Shown here piece by piece: positions 7,857-19,526 of a stretch of DNA of 64,000 nt (positions are counted from its first letter, which is position 1; each line of letters opens with the position of its first letter). Source of the stretch: Seonamhaeicola aphaedonensis. Lineage in GTDB: Bacteria > Bacteroidota > Bacteroidia > Flavobacteriales > Flavobacteriaceae. The notes below the pieces were generated by a model. It made no database searches. It was given only the letters and a program-made list of their open reading frames with translations, and was not told the DNA's origin. Where the stretch lies: positions 248,001 through 312,000 of the forward strand of contig NZ_QRDX01000006.1 of the NCBI RefSeq assembly GCF_003386195.1. Direction: 5' to 3'. The position numbers were made by a program, and so were the translations under genes.

Positions 7857-9029
7857 ATGAATAGCCAAAAAAATGTGCTTCCTTTAATTGTAATTTCACA
7901 GTTATTCTGTACTTCTCTGTGGTTTGCAGGTAATGCCATTTTAGACGATTTAACCAGTAGCTTGGATCTCCAAGAAAACGCACTTGGATATTTAACATCT
8001 ACTGTTCAATTTGGTTTTATTACAGGAACGTTAATATTTGCATTGCTTTCAATAGCTGATCGTTTTTCCCCTTCTAAAGTATTTTTTACTTGTGCGCTTT
8101 TAGGTGCTCTAGCCAACTTAAGTATTACTTGGCAAGGCAATACGTTTTTAAGTATTCTCATACTTAGATTTCTCACCGGATTTTTTCTTGCCGGTATCTA
8201 TCCCGTTGGTATGAAAATAGCTGCTGATTACTATAACAAAGGTCTAGGAAAATCTCTGGGATTTTTGGTTGGCGCTTTGGTAATTGGCACTGCTTTACCG
8301 CACTTATTAAAAGGTGTAAAAGGTGATTATTCTTGGGAAATAGTATTGATAATAACCTCATCTTTAGCCCTTTTAGGAGGCTTGTTAATTCTATATTTTG
8401 TGCCTAATGGCCCGTACAGAACCCCTAATAACAAGCTAGACATCTATGCCATATTAAAAATCTTTAAAGTAAAACCTTTTAGATCTTCGGCTTTTGGATA
8501 TTTTGGTCATATGTGGGAGTTATATACCTTTTGGGCTTTTGTTCCTGTGATTTTACAATATTACACTAAAATGCATCCTGAAACCTTCTTTAACATCCCT
8601 TTATTATCATTTATCATTATTGGGGTTGGTGGGATTTCCTGTGTATTAGGAGGTTATTTGGCTCAAAAAGTAGGTACAAAAAAAATAGCCTCAATATCAT
8701 TATCTTTATCGGTGCTCTGTTGTCTTATATCTCCAGTGCTATTCTTTTCAAACTCTCAATATCTATTTGTGCTTTTTCTTATTTTTTGGGGTATGGTTGT
8801 AATTGCAGATTCTCCTCTGTTATCAACACTAGTTGCTCAAAATGCTCCTCCTAAGTTTAAAGGAACCGCATTAACCATAGTTAACTCTGTTGGTTTTGCT
8901 ATAACAATTGTGAGCATTCAGCTTACTACTTTTTTAAGAGAGGTGTCAGACACACCAGTTATACTAATTGTTTTAGTAATAGGACCTATTCTCGGGTTAA
9001 TATCGCTCAGAAATAAAAAAGCCTATTAA
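7857..9029 (+). CDS. MFS transporter
   Basis: A 390-residue major facilitator protein with about 12 hydrophobic segments and a central loop near residue 190. A motif-A-like sequence SIADRFSPSKV follows the second helix. The N-terminal LFCTSLWFAGNAILDDL is typical of a branch of uncharacterised MFS permeases near the cyanate/nitrate group. The substrate cannot be deduced. It stands alone on the plus strand. Its last codons form one arm of the hairpin that terminates the converging secDF gene. Confidence 0.85.
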   Translation: MNSQKNVLPLIVISQLFCTSLWFAGNAILDDLTSSLDLQENALGYLTSTVQFGFITGTLIFALLSIADRFSPSKVFFTCALLGALANLSITWQGNTFLSILILRFLTGFFLAGIYPVGMKIAADYYNKGLGKSLGFLVGALVIGTALPHLLKGVKGDYSWEIVLIITSSLALLGGLLILYFVPNGPYRTPNNKLDIYAILKIFKVKPFRSSAFGYFGHMWELYTFWAFVPVILQYYTKMHPETFFNIPLLSFIIIGVGGISCVLGGYLAQKVGTKKIASISLSLSVLCCLISPVLFFSNSQYLFVLFLIFWGMVVIADSPLLSTLVAQNAPPKFKGTALTIVNSVGFAITIVSIQLTTFLREVSDTPVILIVLVIGPILGLISLRNKKAY

Positions 9030-9048
9030 CAAACGTTAATAGGCTTCA
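9017..9048 (-). terminator. Terminator of secDF, embedded in the MFS gene end
   Basis: The arms gcctattaac (9021-9030) and gttaataggc (9035-9044) pair perfectly around a 4-nt loop. Only on the minus strand does a T-run follow (cttttttattt), so it serves secDF. The MFS stop codon TAA (9027-9029) lies inside one arm, so coding and termination share bases. Confidence 0.8.
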
Positions 9049-9070
9049 AAAAGAATGAGTTAGTTAAGTT

Positions 9071-12000
9071 TTAGTCCTTCTTCTTTTTATCATCTAGTTT
9101 TTGTACTGTGTTGTACATAATTGGCGTTGCAATAAACAACGATGAATAGGTACCTACAATAACACCAACGATTAATGCAAACATAAACCCTCTAATAGAA
9201 TCGCCACCAAAAATAAAGATAGCCAATAATACCACCAAGGTAGTTAAAGAGGTGTTTAATGTTCTGCTCAATGTACTGCTTAAAGATTCGTTTACTACAC
9301 GGAAGAACTTCCAGCTAGTGTGCTCATTAAAGAACTCACGAATTCTATCAAATACAACTACCGTATCGTTTAACGAGTAACCTATTACCGTTAATACGGC
9401 CGCAATGAATGCTTGGTTAATTTCCATGTTAAATGGCATAAACTTATAGGTTAATGAAAATATACCTAATACAATTAATACATCATGGAATACAGCTGCA
9501 ACGGCACCTAATGAGTATTGCCAACGTTTAAAACGTATTAAAATGTATAAAAATACCACAATTAGAGAACCCAACACTGCCCAAACCGAAGCTTGCTTGA
9601 TATCATCAGCAATGGTTGGACTAACCTTGTAAGACTCCATTAAACCAACTTGTTTGTTTTCATTACTTAAATCAACAAATTGTTCATAATTTACGCCTTC
9701 TAAATAAGGTTGTAAACCACTAAAAAGTTTTTCTTTAATTTCTTCATCTACCTCAATACCGCTTTCATTTACTTTGTATTTAGTAGTCACTTTTAATTGG
9801 TTTGAAGCTCCAAAGGTTTTAGCATCGGCACTACCAAATACATCCGGACTTGATAACGCACCTGTAATTTCAGAAGCACTTACGTCATTTGCAAAACGTA
9901 CTAAATACGTTCTACCTCCAACAAAATCAACGCCTTGATCTAATCCGTTTGTAAATAATGATCCTAAACTTAAGGCGATAATAGTTCCAGAAATAATGAA
10001 AGCCATCTTACGTTTCTTCAAGAAATCGATATTGATATTTCTGAAAAGGTTTTTAGTGATTGCTGTAGAGAACGTTAATTTACCACCTCTATTTACATAC
10101 CAATCAATTAATAATCTGGTAATGAAAATAGCTGTAAATAATGATGTACCAATACCAATTAATAAGGTTGTTGCAAACCCTTTAATAGGTCCTGTTCCAA
10201 AAATGAATAGTATTAATGCTGTTAAACCTGTGGTAATATTGGCATCTAAAATAGAAGACAGTGCATTTCCAAAACCGTCTGCAATAGCCTCTTTTTGCCC
10301 CTTACCTTTGGCAAGTTCTTCTCTTATGCGTTCAAAGATAAGTACATTAGCATCCACCGACATACCAATGGTTAATACAATACCCGCAATACCTGGTAAT
10401 GTTAGTACAGCTCCTAATCCTGATAGTATACCAAAGATTAATAAAATGTTTAATGCCATGGCAATATCTGCCATTCCACCAGCTTTTCCGTAGTAAAAAA
10501 TCATCCAAAGCAATACCACTATTAGGGCTATTATGAACGACATTGTACCACTATCAATAGCTTCTTGACCTAACGATGGCCCTACAACCTCACTAGATAT
10601 AATATCGGCCGATGCTGGTAACTTACCTGCACGTAATACGTTAGCTAAATCGCTTGCTTCAGCTACTGAAAAATCACCAGAAATTGATGAATTACCACCA
10701 GCAATTGGTCCAGAGGTTACCCCTGGAGCCGAATAAACAACATTATCTAAAACAATGGCTATTTGACTACCTTTAGAAAAAGCTTCACCGGTCATTTTTT
10801 CCCAGATTTTAGCGCCTTTAGAATTCATTTGCATAGACACTTCTGGTCTACCAGTAAGGCCGTAACTAACGCGTGCATCTGTAACAACCGCACCACTTAA
10901 CTGCGGAATATCATCTCTATTTCCAACTAAAGCATACAGATCTACAAGCTCTGAGTTTTTGTCTGGTTTTCCAAACACAAACTTAGCGAAGCGCTGCTCT
11001 GCAGGAAGTAAAGACCTTACCTCTCTTTTGTTTAAATACTCAAGTACTTTTTCTTTGTCCTTAAGTTCAAACTTAGCTATTATTGGTCCGCCTTGGTAAC
11101 CAGGTCCTCTAATTAAATCCAATAAGGGGTTAACCGTACTGGCAACCTCTGTTGAGTCTGTTGTGGCATCACCCAATAGTTCATCAACCGTATCTTGGGC
11201 TGTAGCATCTTCTGTATCATTACTTTCGGCTAAGTCAGTGGCAGTTTCTACTTCTACTAAAGGTTTTAGAGCCTCATTTGCCTGACCTAAAAAGTTAAAG
11301 AACAAGTCACCTCTGTAGGCATCCCAAAATTGTAATTGGGCCATGGTAGTAAAATTACGCTCTGCTCTTTCAATATCTTTAGCTCCTGGTAACTCAATTA
11401 AAATTCTTCCTGAATTTCCTAAACGTTGAATATTAGGTGACGTTACCCCCAACCCATCAATACGTTTGCGTAATACTTCAAAAGCAGACACTACAGACTC
11501 ATCAATCTTTCTTTGGATAATGGTTTTCACCTCATCGTCACTCATGCTTCCATCAATCTCACCATCCAGCTCTTTTGTGTAAAAAATATCTGGTGACGCT
11601 AACTTCGTATCACCTTTAATTTTATCAAATTCAATAAAGAAATCTTCCAGATAGGTATTCTGACTGTTCTTTTGGACTTCTGAAGCATTCTCTAAAGCTG
11701 TATTAAAAACTGGATCTTGTGTGTTATTAGCTAAGCCTTTTAAAATATCTTTTACAGACACTTGAAGGATGACGTTAATACCTCCTTTTAGGTCTAAACC
11801 TAAATTCATAGCATTATCCTTTACTTCATCGTAGGTATAATCTAAAACACCTAAAATACTATAAACCGTATCCTTTGAAATGGCATTTAAATAATTGGCT
11901 TCTTCCTGACTTCTCTTTGCGCGGAAGTCTTCTTCTGTTTCCGCTATTGTTTCAATAGCATGAGCTTCGGCTTCACTCTCAACTTGACTTGCTTTAAATG

Positions 12001-12073
12001 TGAACGATAATTGGTAAATACTCACCAACCCAAACAATAAAGCAAACAACTTTACTACTCCTTTATTTTGCAT
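9071..12073 (-). CDS. secDF: Protein translocase subunit SecDF (fused)
   Basis: SecD and SecF fused in one 1000-residue chain use the proton motive force to pull exported proteins through SecYEG. SecD features are GLDLKGGINVILQV, the P1 periplasmic domain and GMSVDANVLIFERIREEL. SecF features are GVDFVGGRTYLVRF and GYSLNDTVVVFDRIREF. An acidic insert (about residues 290-315) is typical of this phylum's SecDF. The frame is open upstream to 12115, but the ATG at 12073 (MQNKGVVKLFALLFG) matches the family N-terminus just before the first membrane helix, so I chose it. Confidence 0.95.
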   Translation of the reverse strand: MQNKGVVKLFALLFGLVSIYQLSFTFKASQVESEAEAHAIETIAETEEDFRAKRSQEEANYLNAISKDTVYSILGVLDYTYDEVKDNAMNLGLDLKGGINVILQVSVKDILKGLANNTQDPVFNTALENASEVQKNSQNTYLEDFFIEFDKIKGDTKLASPDIFYTKELDGEIDGSMSDDEVKTIIQRKIDESVVSAFEVLRKRIDGLGVTSPNIQRLGNSGRILIELPGAKDIERAERNFTTMAQLQFWDAYRGDLFFNFLGQANEALKPLVEVETATDLAESNDTEDATAQDTVDELLGDATTDSTEVASTVNPLLDLIRGPGYQGGPIIAKFELKDKEKVLEYLNKREVRSLLPAEQRFAKFVFGKPDKNSELVDLYALVGNRDDIPQLSGAVVTDARVSYGLTGRPEVSMQMNSKGAKIWEKMTGEAFSKGSQIAIVLDNVVYSAPGVTSGPIAGGNSSISGDFSVAEASDLANVLRAGKLPASADIISSEVVGPSLGQEAIDSGTMSFIIALIVVLLWMIFYYGKAGGMADIAMALNILLIFGILSGLGAVLTLPGIAGIVLTIGMSVDANVLIFERIREELAKGKGQKEAIADGFGNALSSILDANITTGLTALILFIFGTGPIKGFATTLLIGIGTSLFTAIFITRLLIDWYVNRGGKLTFSTAITKNLFRNINIDFLKKRKMAFIISGTIIALSLGSLFTNGLDQGVDFVGGRTYLVRFANDVSASEITGALSSPDVFGSADAKTFGASNQLKVTTKYKVNESGIEVDEEIKEKLFSGLQPYLEGVNYEQFVDLSNENKQVGLMESYKVSPTIADDIKQASVWAVLGSLIVVFLYILIRFKRWQYSLGAVAAVFHDVLIVLGIFSLTYKFMPFNMEINQAFIAAVLTVIGYSLNDTVVVFDRIREFFNEHTSWKFFRVVNESLSSTLSRTLNTSLTTLVVLLAIFIFGGDSIRGFMFALIVGVIVGTYSSLFIATPIMYNTVQKLDDKKKKD

Positions 12074-12202
12074 TCTTTTGTTATTTTGTGTTATGTTCTT
12101 CTGAGTGTATATCACACCCGTTTTAGAACCTAACCATTGTTTTTGTTATTATAATTGAAATTTAAACGCTCTAGCGCTTTTGTCTTTTTATGATAGTTGG
12201 AT

Positions 12203-12220
12203 TGTCATTCTGAGTGGAAT
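12203..12220 (+). repeat. Degenerate member of the TGTCA..CTGAG dispersed repeat
   Basis: tgtcattctgagtggaat matches the first half of the reverse complement of the repeats at 2939 and 32170 (TGTCAtgCTGAGcg). It sits in the intergenic region between the lipoprotein gene and secDF. Confidence 0.4.
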
Positions 12221-12312
12221 TAAAAATTCATAAATTGCAATGAAATTATCCGTTACAGTATACCACACGCAAACTCAACTATGTGCTATATATTTAGAAT
12301 GACCAAAGTTTT

Positions 12313-12912
12313 TCAGCATTTAGGACCTGCTCTTACCTCAGGTTCTGTATATGAAGTATCGTTTATTGCAATAGCAATATTATGGCTTACTTTATAAGCT
12401 ATTTTTAATAAGTGATTTGACTTATCAATAGTTTGGTTTCCTAATGAAAAATACACATTAGGGTTACTAAATCTGTCGTAATCGTATTTTATTTCTAAAA
12501 CATACTTACCTCCTAAATTTGATGATTCAGGACCTTTTCTAATATCAAAAACATCCAGATTATAGTTGGAAGGGTTTTTATCATCACCAGAATCTTGATT
12601 ATTTGAAGTATAATCAAATACCAAATGCTTTTCTTTTGAAAGCATTTCTTTTATGCTAGCAGCCTTAACCTTGCTATGGTAAGTGATTTTTAGAGTACCA
12701 TTTTCAGTCTGATGAACTTTAATGTTTTTAGCACCAACTTCACACAACTGTTTTTCAACATCTGCAATGGCTTTTTGAACTTCCGCTTCAGTAGTCTCCA
12801 GATTAACAAATTCCAAAACAATTTCCTGATTGGGAACAGGATCTTGTTTTTGGCAAACACCAAGAAGTGTTAATGCTATTATTAATATACTAAAGTACCA
12901 TTTTGCGTTCAT
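12313..12912 (-). CDS. Hypothetical lipoprotein upstream of secDF
   Basis: A 199-residue protein of no family I recognise. An N-terminal hydrophobic segment (WYFSILIIALTLLGVC) ends in a plausible lipobox, although Val before Cys is not ideal. Residues 28-95 alternate strand-helix-strand-helix (EIVLEFVN, EAEVQKAIADVEKQL, GTLKITYHS, ASIKEMLSKE), which suggests a ferredoxin-like or two-lobed alpha/beta fold. The C-terminal half is polar with two Cys-poor beta stretches. It lies 240 nt upstream of secDF on the same strand. Function unknown. Confidence 0.7.
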   Translation of the reverse strand: MNAKWYFSILIIALTLLGVCQKQDPVPNQEIVLEFVNLETTEAEVQKAIADVEKQLCEVGAKNIKVHQTENGTLKITYHSKVKAASIKEMLSKEKHLVFDYTSNNQDSGDDKNPSNYNLDVFDIRKGPESSNLGGKYVLEIKYDYDRFSNPNVYFSLGNQTIDKSNHLLKIAYKVSHNIAIAINDTSYTEPEVRAGPKC

Positions 12913-12979
12913 GCGCCAAATATATAAAAATAAAGACTGTATTGCTACAGTCTTTATTGATAAATTATGTAAGTGAATA

Positions 12980-13912
12980 TTAAGCCTCTACACTTAATAA
13001 TCCGTTAGTTTTTCTAACACCTTCGGCGCTTGACTGCATGTGTGCTTTTTCGGCATCACTTAATGGTATATCAACAATCTTTTCAATGCCATCTTTTCCT
13101 AAGACAACAGGTACACCAATACAAATATCATTTAATCCGTACTCGCCCTCCAATAAAGTAGAACATGGGAAGATTTTCTTTTGATCACAAGCTATAGCTT
13201 GTACTAAAGCACTCACCGCAGCTCCAGGTGCATACCACGCCGAAGTACCCAACAACTTAGTTAATGTAGCACCACCAACTTTAGTATCTGCTGCAACTTG
13301 CTCTAATCTTTCAGCGCTTAAAAACTCAGAAACTTTTACGCTGTTTCTTGTAGCGTGACTTGTTAAAGGTACCATACCGGTATCACTATGTCCTCCAATT
13401 ACCATGCCATCTACATCAGAAATAGGGGCTCCTAAAGCTTCTGCTAACCTATATTTAAAACGAGCAGAATCTAACGCACCACCCATACCAATAATTTTAT
13501 TTTTAGGTAAATCTGTAGATTGATGTACTAAATAAGTCATAGTATCCATTGGGTTACTAACCACAATGATGATGGTATCTGGCGAATACTCTAATAAGCT
13601 TGAAGACACTGTTTTAACAATACCTGCGTTAATTCCAATTAACTCCTCACGCGTCATACCAGGCTTTCTTGGAATACCTGAAGTAATCACACAAATATCA
13701 CTACCAGCTGTTATACTATAATCGTTTGTAACACCCGTTATTTTAGTGTCAAATCCATTTAATGATGCTGTTTGCATTAAATCCATAGCTTTACCCTCAG
13801 CATACCCTTCTTTGATGTCTAGTAAAACTACTTCTGAAGCAAAATCTTTTATGGCAATATACTCAGCGCAACTTGCACCTACTGCTCCTGCTCCTACTAC
13901 TGTTACTTTCAT
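12980..13912 (-). CDS. mdh: Malate dehydrogenase
   Basis: NAD-dependent oxidation of malate to oxaloacetate in the TCA cycle. The 310-residue protein is of the LDH-like MDH type. The nucleotide-binding GAGAVGASCAEY starts at residue 7, with Asp (VVLLDIKEG) selecting NAD. The substrate arginine loop is SGIPRKPGMTREEL, VVSNPMDTMTYL follows, and the catalytic histidine is in VIGGHSDTGMVPL. It is monocistronic; a hairpin at 14045-14078 insulates it from the gene upstream. Confidence 0.97.
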   Translation of the reverse strand: MKVTVVGAGAVGASCAEYIAIKDFASEVVLLDIKEGYAEGKAMDLMQTASLNGFDTKITGVTNDYSITAGSDICVITSGIPRKPGMTREELIGINAGIVKTVSSSLLEYSPDTIIIVVSNPMDTMTYLVHQSTDLPKNKIIGMGGALDSARFKYRLAEALGAPISDVDGMVIGGHSDTGMVPLTSHATRNSVKVSEFLSAERLEQVAADTKVGGATLTKLLGTSAWYAPGAAVSALVQAIACDQKKIFPCSTLLEGEYGLNDICIGVPVVLGKDGIEKIVDIPLSDAEKAHMQSSAEGVRKTNGLLSVEA

Positions 13913-14044
13913 GTTCTTAATAATTATTTGTTAAATTTTGAATAGTTTTCGGTTTTATATATCCAAGCTTTATGGTATTTAGTCTTTTTATAGATATATT
14001 TAAGACCAAAGTCCTGCAAAATTAAGAATTAAAACGCTCTAAAT

Positions 14045-14078
14045 AAAAAAAGTACAAGATTAAATCCTGTACTTTTTT
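14045..14078 (-). terminator. Terminator of the DUF6588 gene
   Basis: A stem of 15 positions with one mismatch (aaaaaagtacaagat with atcctgtactttttt) has a 3-nt loop. A T-rich tract on the minus strand continues it. It lies 77 nt past the stop at 14156. Confidence 0.75.
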
Positions 14079-14155
14079 AAAACATAAAATTAAATATAAA
14101 CTAACTAAAATTAAAACATATATATTGAAAACAAGTTAATAACTGTTCTGTTATT

Positions 14156-15172
14156 TTATCTAAATCCAAAATTAATACCAACAGAAAAAGCATTGAAATC
14201 TGATAAATGATACTCGGCGTTAATTCTGAAAAAACCTAATTTCAATTTTGTCCCTAGTGTTCCTCTTACCGAAGATACTTCACTTTTTACTGAAAATGGA
14301 TCTACAATAGGTTCAGCCGTTAGTAAACCATTGGAAACTATGTAGGTACCTAACATATCAGAATTTGATTCTCCTTTAATATAACCAATACCACCATAAA
14401 AATTTATTACTGGTAACTTTGTTGATGCAATTAATTGCAGTAACCAAGTGTTGGTATCATTCTCTAAACGTTGGTCTTCTCCCAGTATTCCAGAACTCTC
14501 TGTTAAATTATAAGTGGCATCGAGATGTGTATATGCTACCAAACCAGAAACAGCCACTGGCAGCAACTTATCTGCTGGCAACCATTTAGTGAACTCCACC
14601 TGTAAACCGGCACCATAAGCATTAAATTTCACATCTTCGGTATCTATCTTAGGTATAAAACGCGCTTTGAGTTCAATACCTTTACTTAACCCTAATGCTC
14701 CTTGAATAAATGCAGAAGGTATCATATTTACGTTTTCTGAAGCCAATCCTGTTGGTAAGGTGATTTGCTCAGTTTGTTGACCAAACAAAGGATCATCATA
14801 GGTAACTTCAACAACCACATCGGGGTCATTATGACCCAGTACAGAAGCAACATTTTGAACTTGCCCCCCTTGAACAAACTGAACGTTATTGTAATCGGCT
14901 GTATTCATTAAAAAGGTTTTGCTTTCGCTTTTAGGCTGTGCGGCACTGGCAATGATAGAGATTTCAAAACCTCCTAACGGTTTAGCATCTGCTGTATTAA
15001 ACCAGTTAGAGTTAATGCTGTGTATTAGACCATCGGTTCCTGGCATTAAATAATCGCTTGCAAAACGTGCAGCATCTTCTACACCCGCAGCCAATAAAGC
15101 GTCAATATCATTTTGAGCTTTTGAAGTAAGCACCATAAAACACAGTAGCATGAATAAGGTTAATTTTTTCAT
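14156..15172 (-). CDS. DUF6588-type outer-membrane-like protein
   Basis: A 338-residue secreted protein with a clear signal peptide (LFMLLCFMVLTSKAQ, cleavage after about residue 19). The mature N-terminus DIDALLAAGVEDAARFASDYLMPG and the alternating hydrophobic strands toward the C-terminus, ending in a terminal aromatic (GINFGFR), resemble the DUF6588 family of Bacteroidota, probably a small outer-membrane beta barrel. There is no neighbour in the same unit. A -7 box (TATGTTTG, minus strand, 15194-15201) precedes it. Function is unknown. Confidence 0.65.
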   Translation of the reverse strand: MKKLTLFMLLCFMVLTSKAQNDIDALLAAGVEDAARFASDYLMPGTDGLIHSINSNWFNTADAKPLGGFEISIIASAAQPKSESKTFLMNTADYNNVQFVQGGQVQNVASVLGHNDPDVVVEVTYDDPLFGQQTEQITLPTGLASENVNMIPSAFIQGALGLSKGIELKARFIPKIDTEDVKFNAYGAGLQVEFTKWLPADKLLPVAVSGLVAYTHLDATYNLTESSGILGEDQRLENDTNTWLLQLIASTKLPVINFYGGIGYIKGESNSDMLGTYIVSNGLLTAEPIVDPFSVKSEVSSVRGTLGTKLKLGFFRINAEYHLSDFNAFSVGINFGFR

Positions 15173-15193
15173 CAGTTTTTAATTTAGGCAGAA

Positions 15194-15201
15194 CAAACAT
15201 A
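15194..15201 (-). promoter_or_regulatory. -7 promoter box of the DUF6588 gene
   Basis: Minus-strand TATGTTTG matches TAnnTTTG and lies 21 nt upstream of the ATG at 15172. No clear -33 box. Confidence 0.4.
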
Positions 15202-15389
15202 TGAAAATATTTGCTAAATATAACGTTTAATCGTCTAAAATTACATTTAATCGATTTTTTTGTATTACAATAAACTACTCAAACCCTCATTTATTAGACA
15301 CTTTATTCTTTCTCACTACAATAATCAACAAACATTTATCAATAACATTATCTCAATTACCATGGTATTTAGCAACTCATTTAACAATA

Positions 15390-15424
15390 AAAACCCCTGC
15401 AATGAAAATAATTACAGGGGTTTT
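15390..15424 (-). terminator. Terminator of gyrB
   Basis: Arms aaaacccctgcaat and attacaggggtttt (one mismatch) lie 24 nt after the gyrB stop. A T-run follows on the minus strand. Confidence 0.8.
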
Positions 15425-15447
15425 AGATTAAACTTTATTGTTTAAAA

Positions 15448-17418
<1,971 letters not shown>

Positions 17419-17424
17419 TTAAGT

Positions 17425-17442
17425 TCCCGTTTTTAAACGGGA
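17425..17442. repeat. Inverted repeat in the gyrB 5' region (tcccgttt-tt-aaacggga)
   Basis: A perfect 8-bp inverted repeat with a 2-nt centre, 33 nt upstream of the gyrB ATG. It could be an operator or an mRNA hairpin. It is too short-looped and lacks a T-run, so it is not a terminator. Confidence 0.55.
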
Positions 17443-17538
17443 TTAATTCATTTCACAGATTATTTATCGATTTCATCTAGAAAATCTAGAATCTCATTTA
17501 CACAAAAAAATGACGCACATGCATCATTCTACCACTAA

Positions 17539-17546
17539 CAAATATA
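17539..17546 (-). promoter_or_regulatory. -7 promoter box of gyrB
   Basis: Minus-strand TATATTTG matches TAnnTTTG, and a TTTC lies 18 nt further upstream where the -33 box should be. It would give a leader of roughly 140 nt. Confidence 0.5.
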
Positions 17547-17834
17547 CGAAATGCAGAAGCCTTTGAAAAGCTTTTTATGGAGTTTGTGCAAAAATTATCA
17601 ACAATTGTTAATTAGTATGAAAGTCGCTTAAAAAGGCTTAAAAGTATCTTAAAATTGATTTTGATGGTTTATTTTACAAATGCAAAACCTCAACCTTAAC
17701 AAAAATCTTTTACACCTCATGATTTACTCTAAGACAAGTATTTGAAACTAGTTAAAAAAGATTAGTTTGAGCTTTTATTTAAATAAAGCTATTAAAACAT
17801 GACTCTTATCACTTTATATAATCTATATTACTTT

Positions 17835-17842
17835 TAGTTTTG
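17835..17842 (+). promoter_or_regulatory. -7 promoter box of the porin gene
   Basis: TAGTTTTG matches TAnnTTTG and lies 29 nt upstream of the ATG. A TTTA about 18 nt further upstream is a weak -33 box. Confidence 0.45.
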
Positions 17843-17871
17843 CCCTTTAAATCTTTTAAAAATAGTTTAAA

Positions 17872-19140
17872 ATGATATTTTCTAGAAACGCCAGGGAAAG
17901 ATTTGTTGTTACCTTGATGCTATTGACTCCCTTTTTATTTTTTTCTCAAGAGAATAAAGAAGAGAAACCAAAAATAAACTGGAATATAACTTCACAAATA
18001 TGGCTACGGTATTCCGACTTAAATGAAGGATCTGTAATTCAAGGTGAGCCTACCTCTGAGTTTTTCGATATATCTATTCGTAGGTTACGTATCCCTGTGA
18101 ACTGCCAAGTTACACCAAAAATATATTTATACGCCATTTTTGGTGGCAACAATTTTAATTTTAAACAAAAGGACCTTCCTCTAGAAATACTGGATCTTTA
18201 TGCCGAATATACATTTGCTAAGTATTTTGAAGTTGGTGTAGGTAAATCTGGTTGGCAAGGTTTAAGCCGATGGAATATACGTTCTAGTAAGTCATTAATG
18301 GGTTTAGACTCACCACTTTTTACGCTAAACTCGGTTGAAAAAAATGATGATATTGGTAGGTTGTTTGGCGCATGGATTAAAGGACAGGCTGGAAAATTTG
18401 ATTATAGATTAGCTTTTAACAGACCTTTTTTTGTCACATCAATCCCAGAAGGTGATGTGAATTTTGCCAACAACAAACCCAGAGTAAAAACTTCAGGGTA
18501 TGTCAAATATCAATTTTTTGAAAATGAATCTAATAAATCTGCCTACCAAACAGGCACCTATATACAAAATAAAAAAGTATTTAATATAGGTGCTGGTTTT
18601 CAATTCCAGTCTGATGCCATGAGTGATGGTGACGCCCAATTAGAAACAACTACATTATACGACATGTCTCACTTCGCAGTAGACTCGTTTTTAAACTTAC
18701 CTCTCGTAAATGGGGATGCTATTACCGCTTACCTTGGCTATTATGATTATGATTTTGGTAAAGATTATATAAGAAATGTTGGTGCCAATAACCCAACATC
18801 TGGTGGTGGCATCGATTTTAATGGATCTGGTGTTGGTTTCCCTATGATTGGTACAGGAACAACATGGTACATGCAATTTGGATATGCGTTTAAACAAACA
18901 GACATTTTAAATCAAAACGTTGTGATTCAACCTAATATAGCCATACAACACTCTAATTGGGATAAATTATCAGATAAAATGACAGTGTATGATTTTACGA
19001 TAAATTTTTTAGTAAATGGTTCACACGATAATAAAATAAGTTTAGGATACCAACACAGACCGATATTTGATGCCGATAATTTTCAACAAAAAGATTATAA
19101 AGGAATGGCTGTGATGCAGTATCAAATATCATTAAAATAA
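17872..19140 (+). CDS. Porin family outer-membrane protein
   Basis: A 422-residue outer-membrane beta-barrel. The signal peptide is near the N-terminus (VTLMLLTPFLFFSQ). The mature part shows repeated amphipathic strands (KINWNITSQIWLRYSD, RRLRIPVNCQVTPKIYLYAI, FEVGVGKSGWQGLSRWN) and ends with strands such as KISLGYQHRP and MAVMQYQISLK. This resembles the phosphate-selective (OprP/OprO-like) porin superfamily common in Bacteroidota. The substrate cannot be told. It is transcribed alone; no terminator is obvious in the following 100 bp. Confidence 0.75.
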   Translation: MIFSRNARERFVVTLMLLTPFLFFSQENKEEKPKINWNITSQIWLRYSDLNEGSVIQGEPTSEFFDISIRRLRIPVNCQVTPKIYLYAIFGGNNFNFKQKDLPLEILDLYAEYTFAKYFEVGVGKSGWQGLSRWNIRSSKSLMGLDSPLFTLNSVEKNDDIGRLFGAWIKGQAGKFDYRLAFNRPFFVTSIPEGDVNFANNKPRVKTSGYVKYQFFENESNKSAYQTGTYIQNKKVFNIGAGFQFQSDAMSDGDAQLETTTLYDMSHFAVDSFLNLPLVNGDAITAYLGYYDYDFGKDYIRNVGANNPTSGGGIDFNGSGVGFPMIGTGTTWYMQFGYAFKQTDILNQNVVIQPNIAIQHSNWDKLSDKMTVYDFTINFLVNGSHDNKISLGYQHRPIFDADNFQQKDYKGMAVMQYQISLK

Positions 19141-19508
19141 AGTCTATTTATATCTTCATAAGTAAAAGCAAATAACAAATAATTCTTTACAGAACCTATA
19201 GTTAAACTTGAAGATAGACCAAAAATAGGTGTGTAATTAAAATTTAGTTCCTCATGAAAAATAACCATGTGACAATGTTAAATTTATCATCCGTAGGTTA
19301 TAGAGAAACTAGATCATAACTTAACACTAAATCATTTATTTGAGCAAAACTATTGAAAGAGTAACAATTTATTATACAAAACGAACTTTAAACATTAAGA
19401 ATTACAATAAATAGTTTAAAAACCATAAAATTAAAATCAAAATTTTATCAATTTGACAATAATGAAATGGACATTGAAAAAAAATACGGTTACTACGTAT
19501 ATTCTGTA
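19141..19508. other. Intergenic region upstream of the gat operon leader
   Basis: About 370 bp, very AT-rich. I see no gene, no stable hairpin and no convincing promoter until the -7 box at 19509. Confidence 0.5.
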
Positions 19509-19516
19509 TATATTTG
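19509..19516 (+). promoter_or_regulatory. -7 promoter box of the gat operon leader
   Basis: TATATTTG matches TAnnTTTG and lies only 10 nt upstream of the leader-peptide ATG at 19527. Transcription would begin a few bases before that ATG and include the whole attenuator. No -33 TTTG is seen at the usual distance. Confidence 0.5.
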
Positions 19517-19526
19517 GCGTGTTAAA

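Noticed and set aside
15260-15445. Open frame of 61 codons on plus between the DUF6588 gene and gyrB
   Set aside because: It runs through the gyrB terminator hairpin, has no recognisable domain, promoter or start context, and is AT-driven.
17590-17620. DnaA-box-like ttatcaaca near gyrB as a replication origin
   Set aside because: Only a single box is present, with no cluster, no dnaA, and no strong AT-rich unwinding array beyond the general composition. recF and gyrB are in the window, but in this phylum that is not evidence of the origin.
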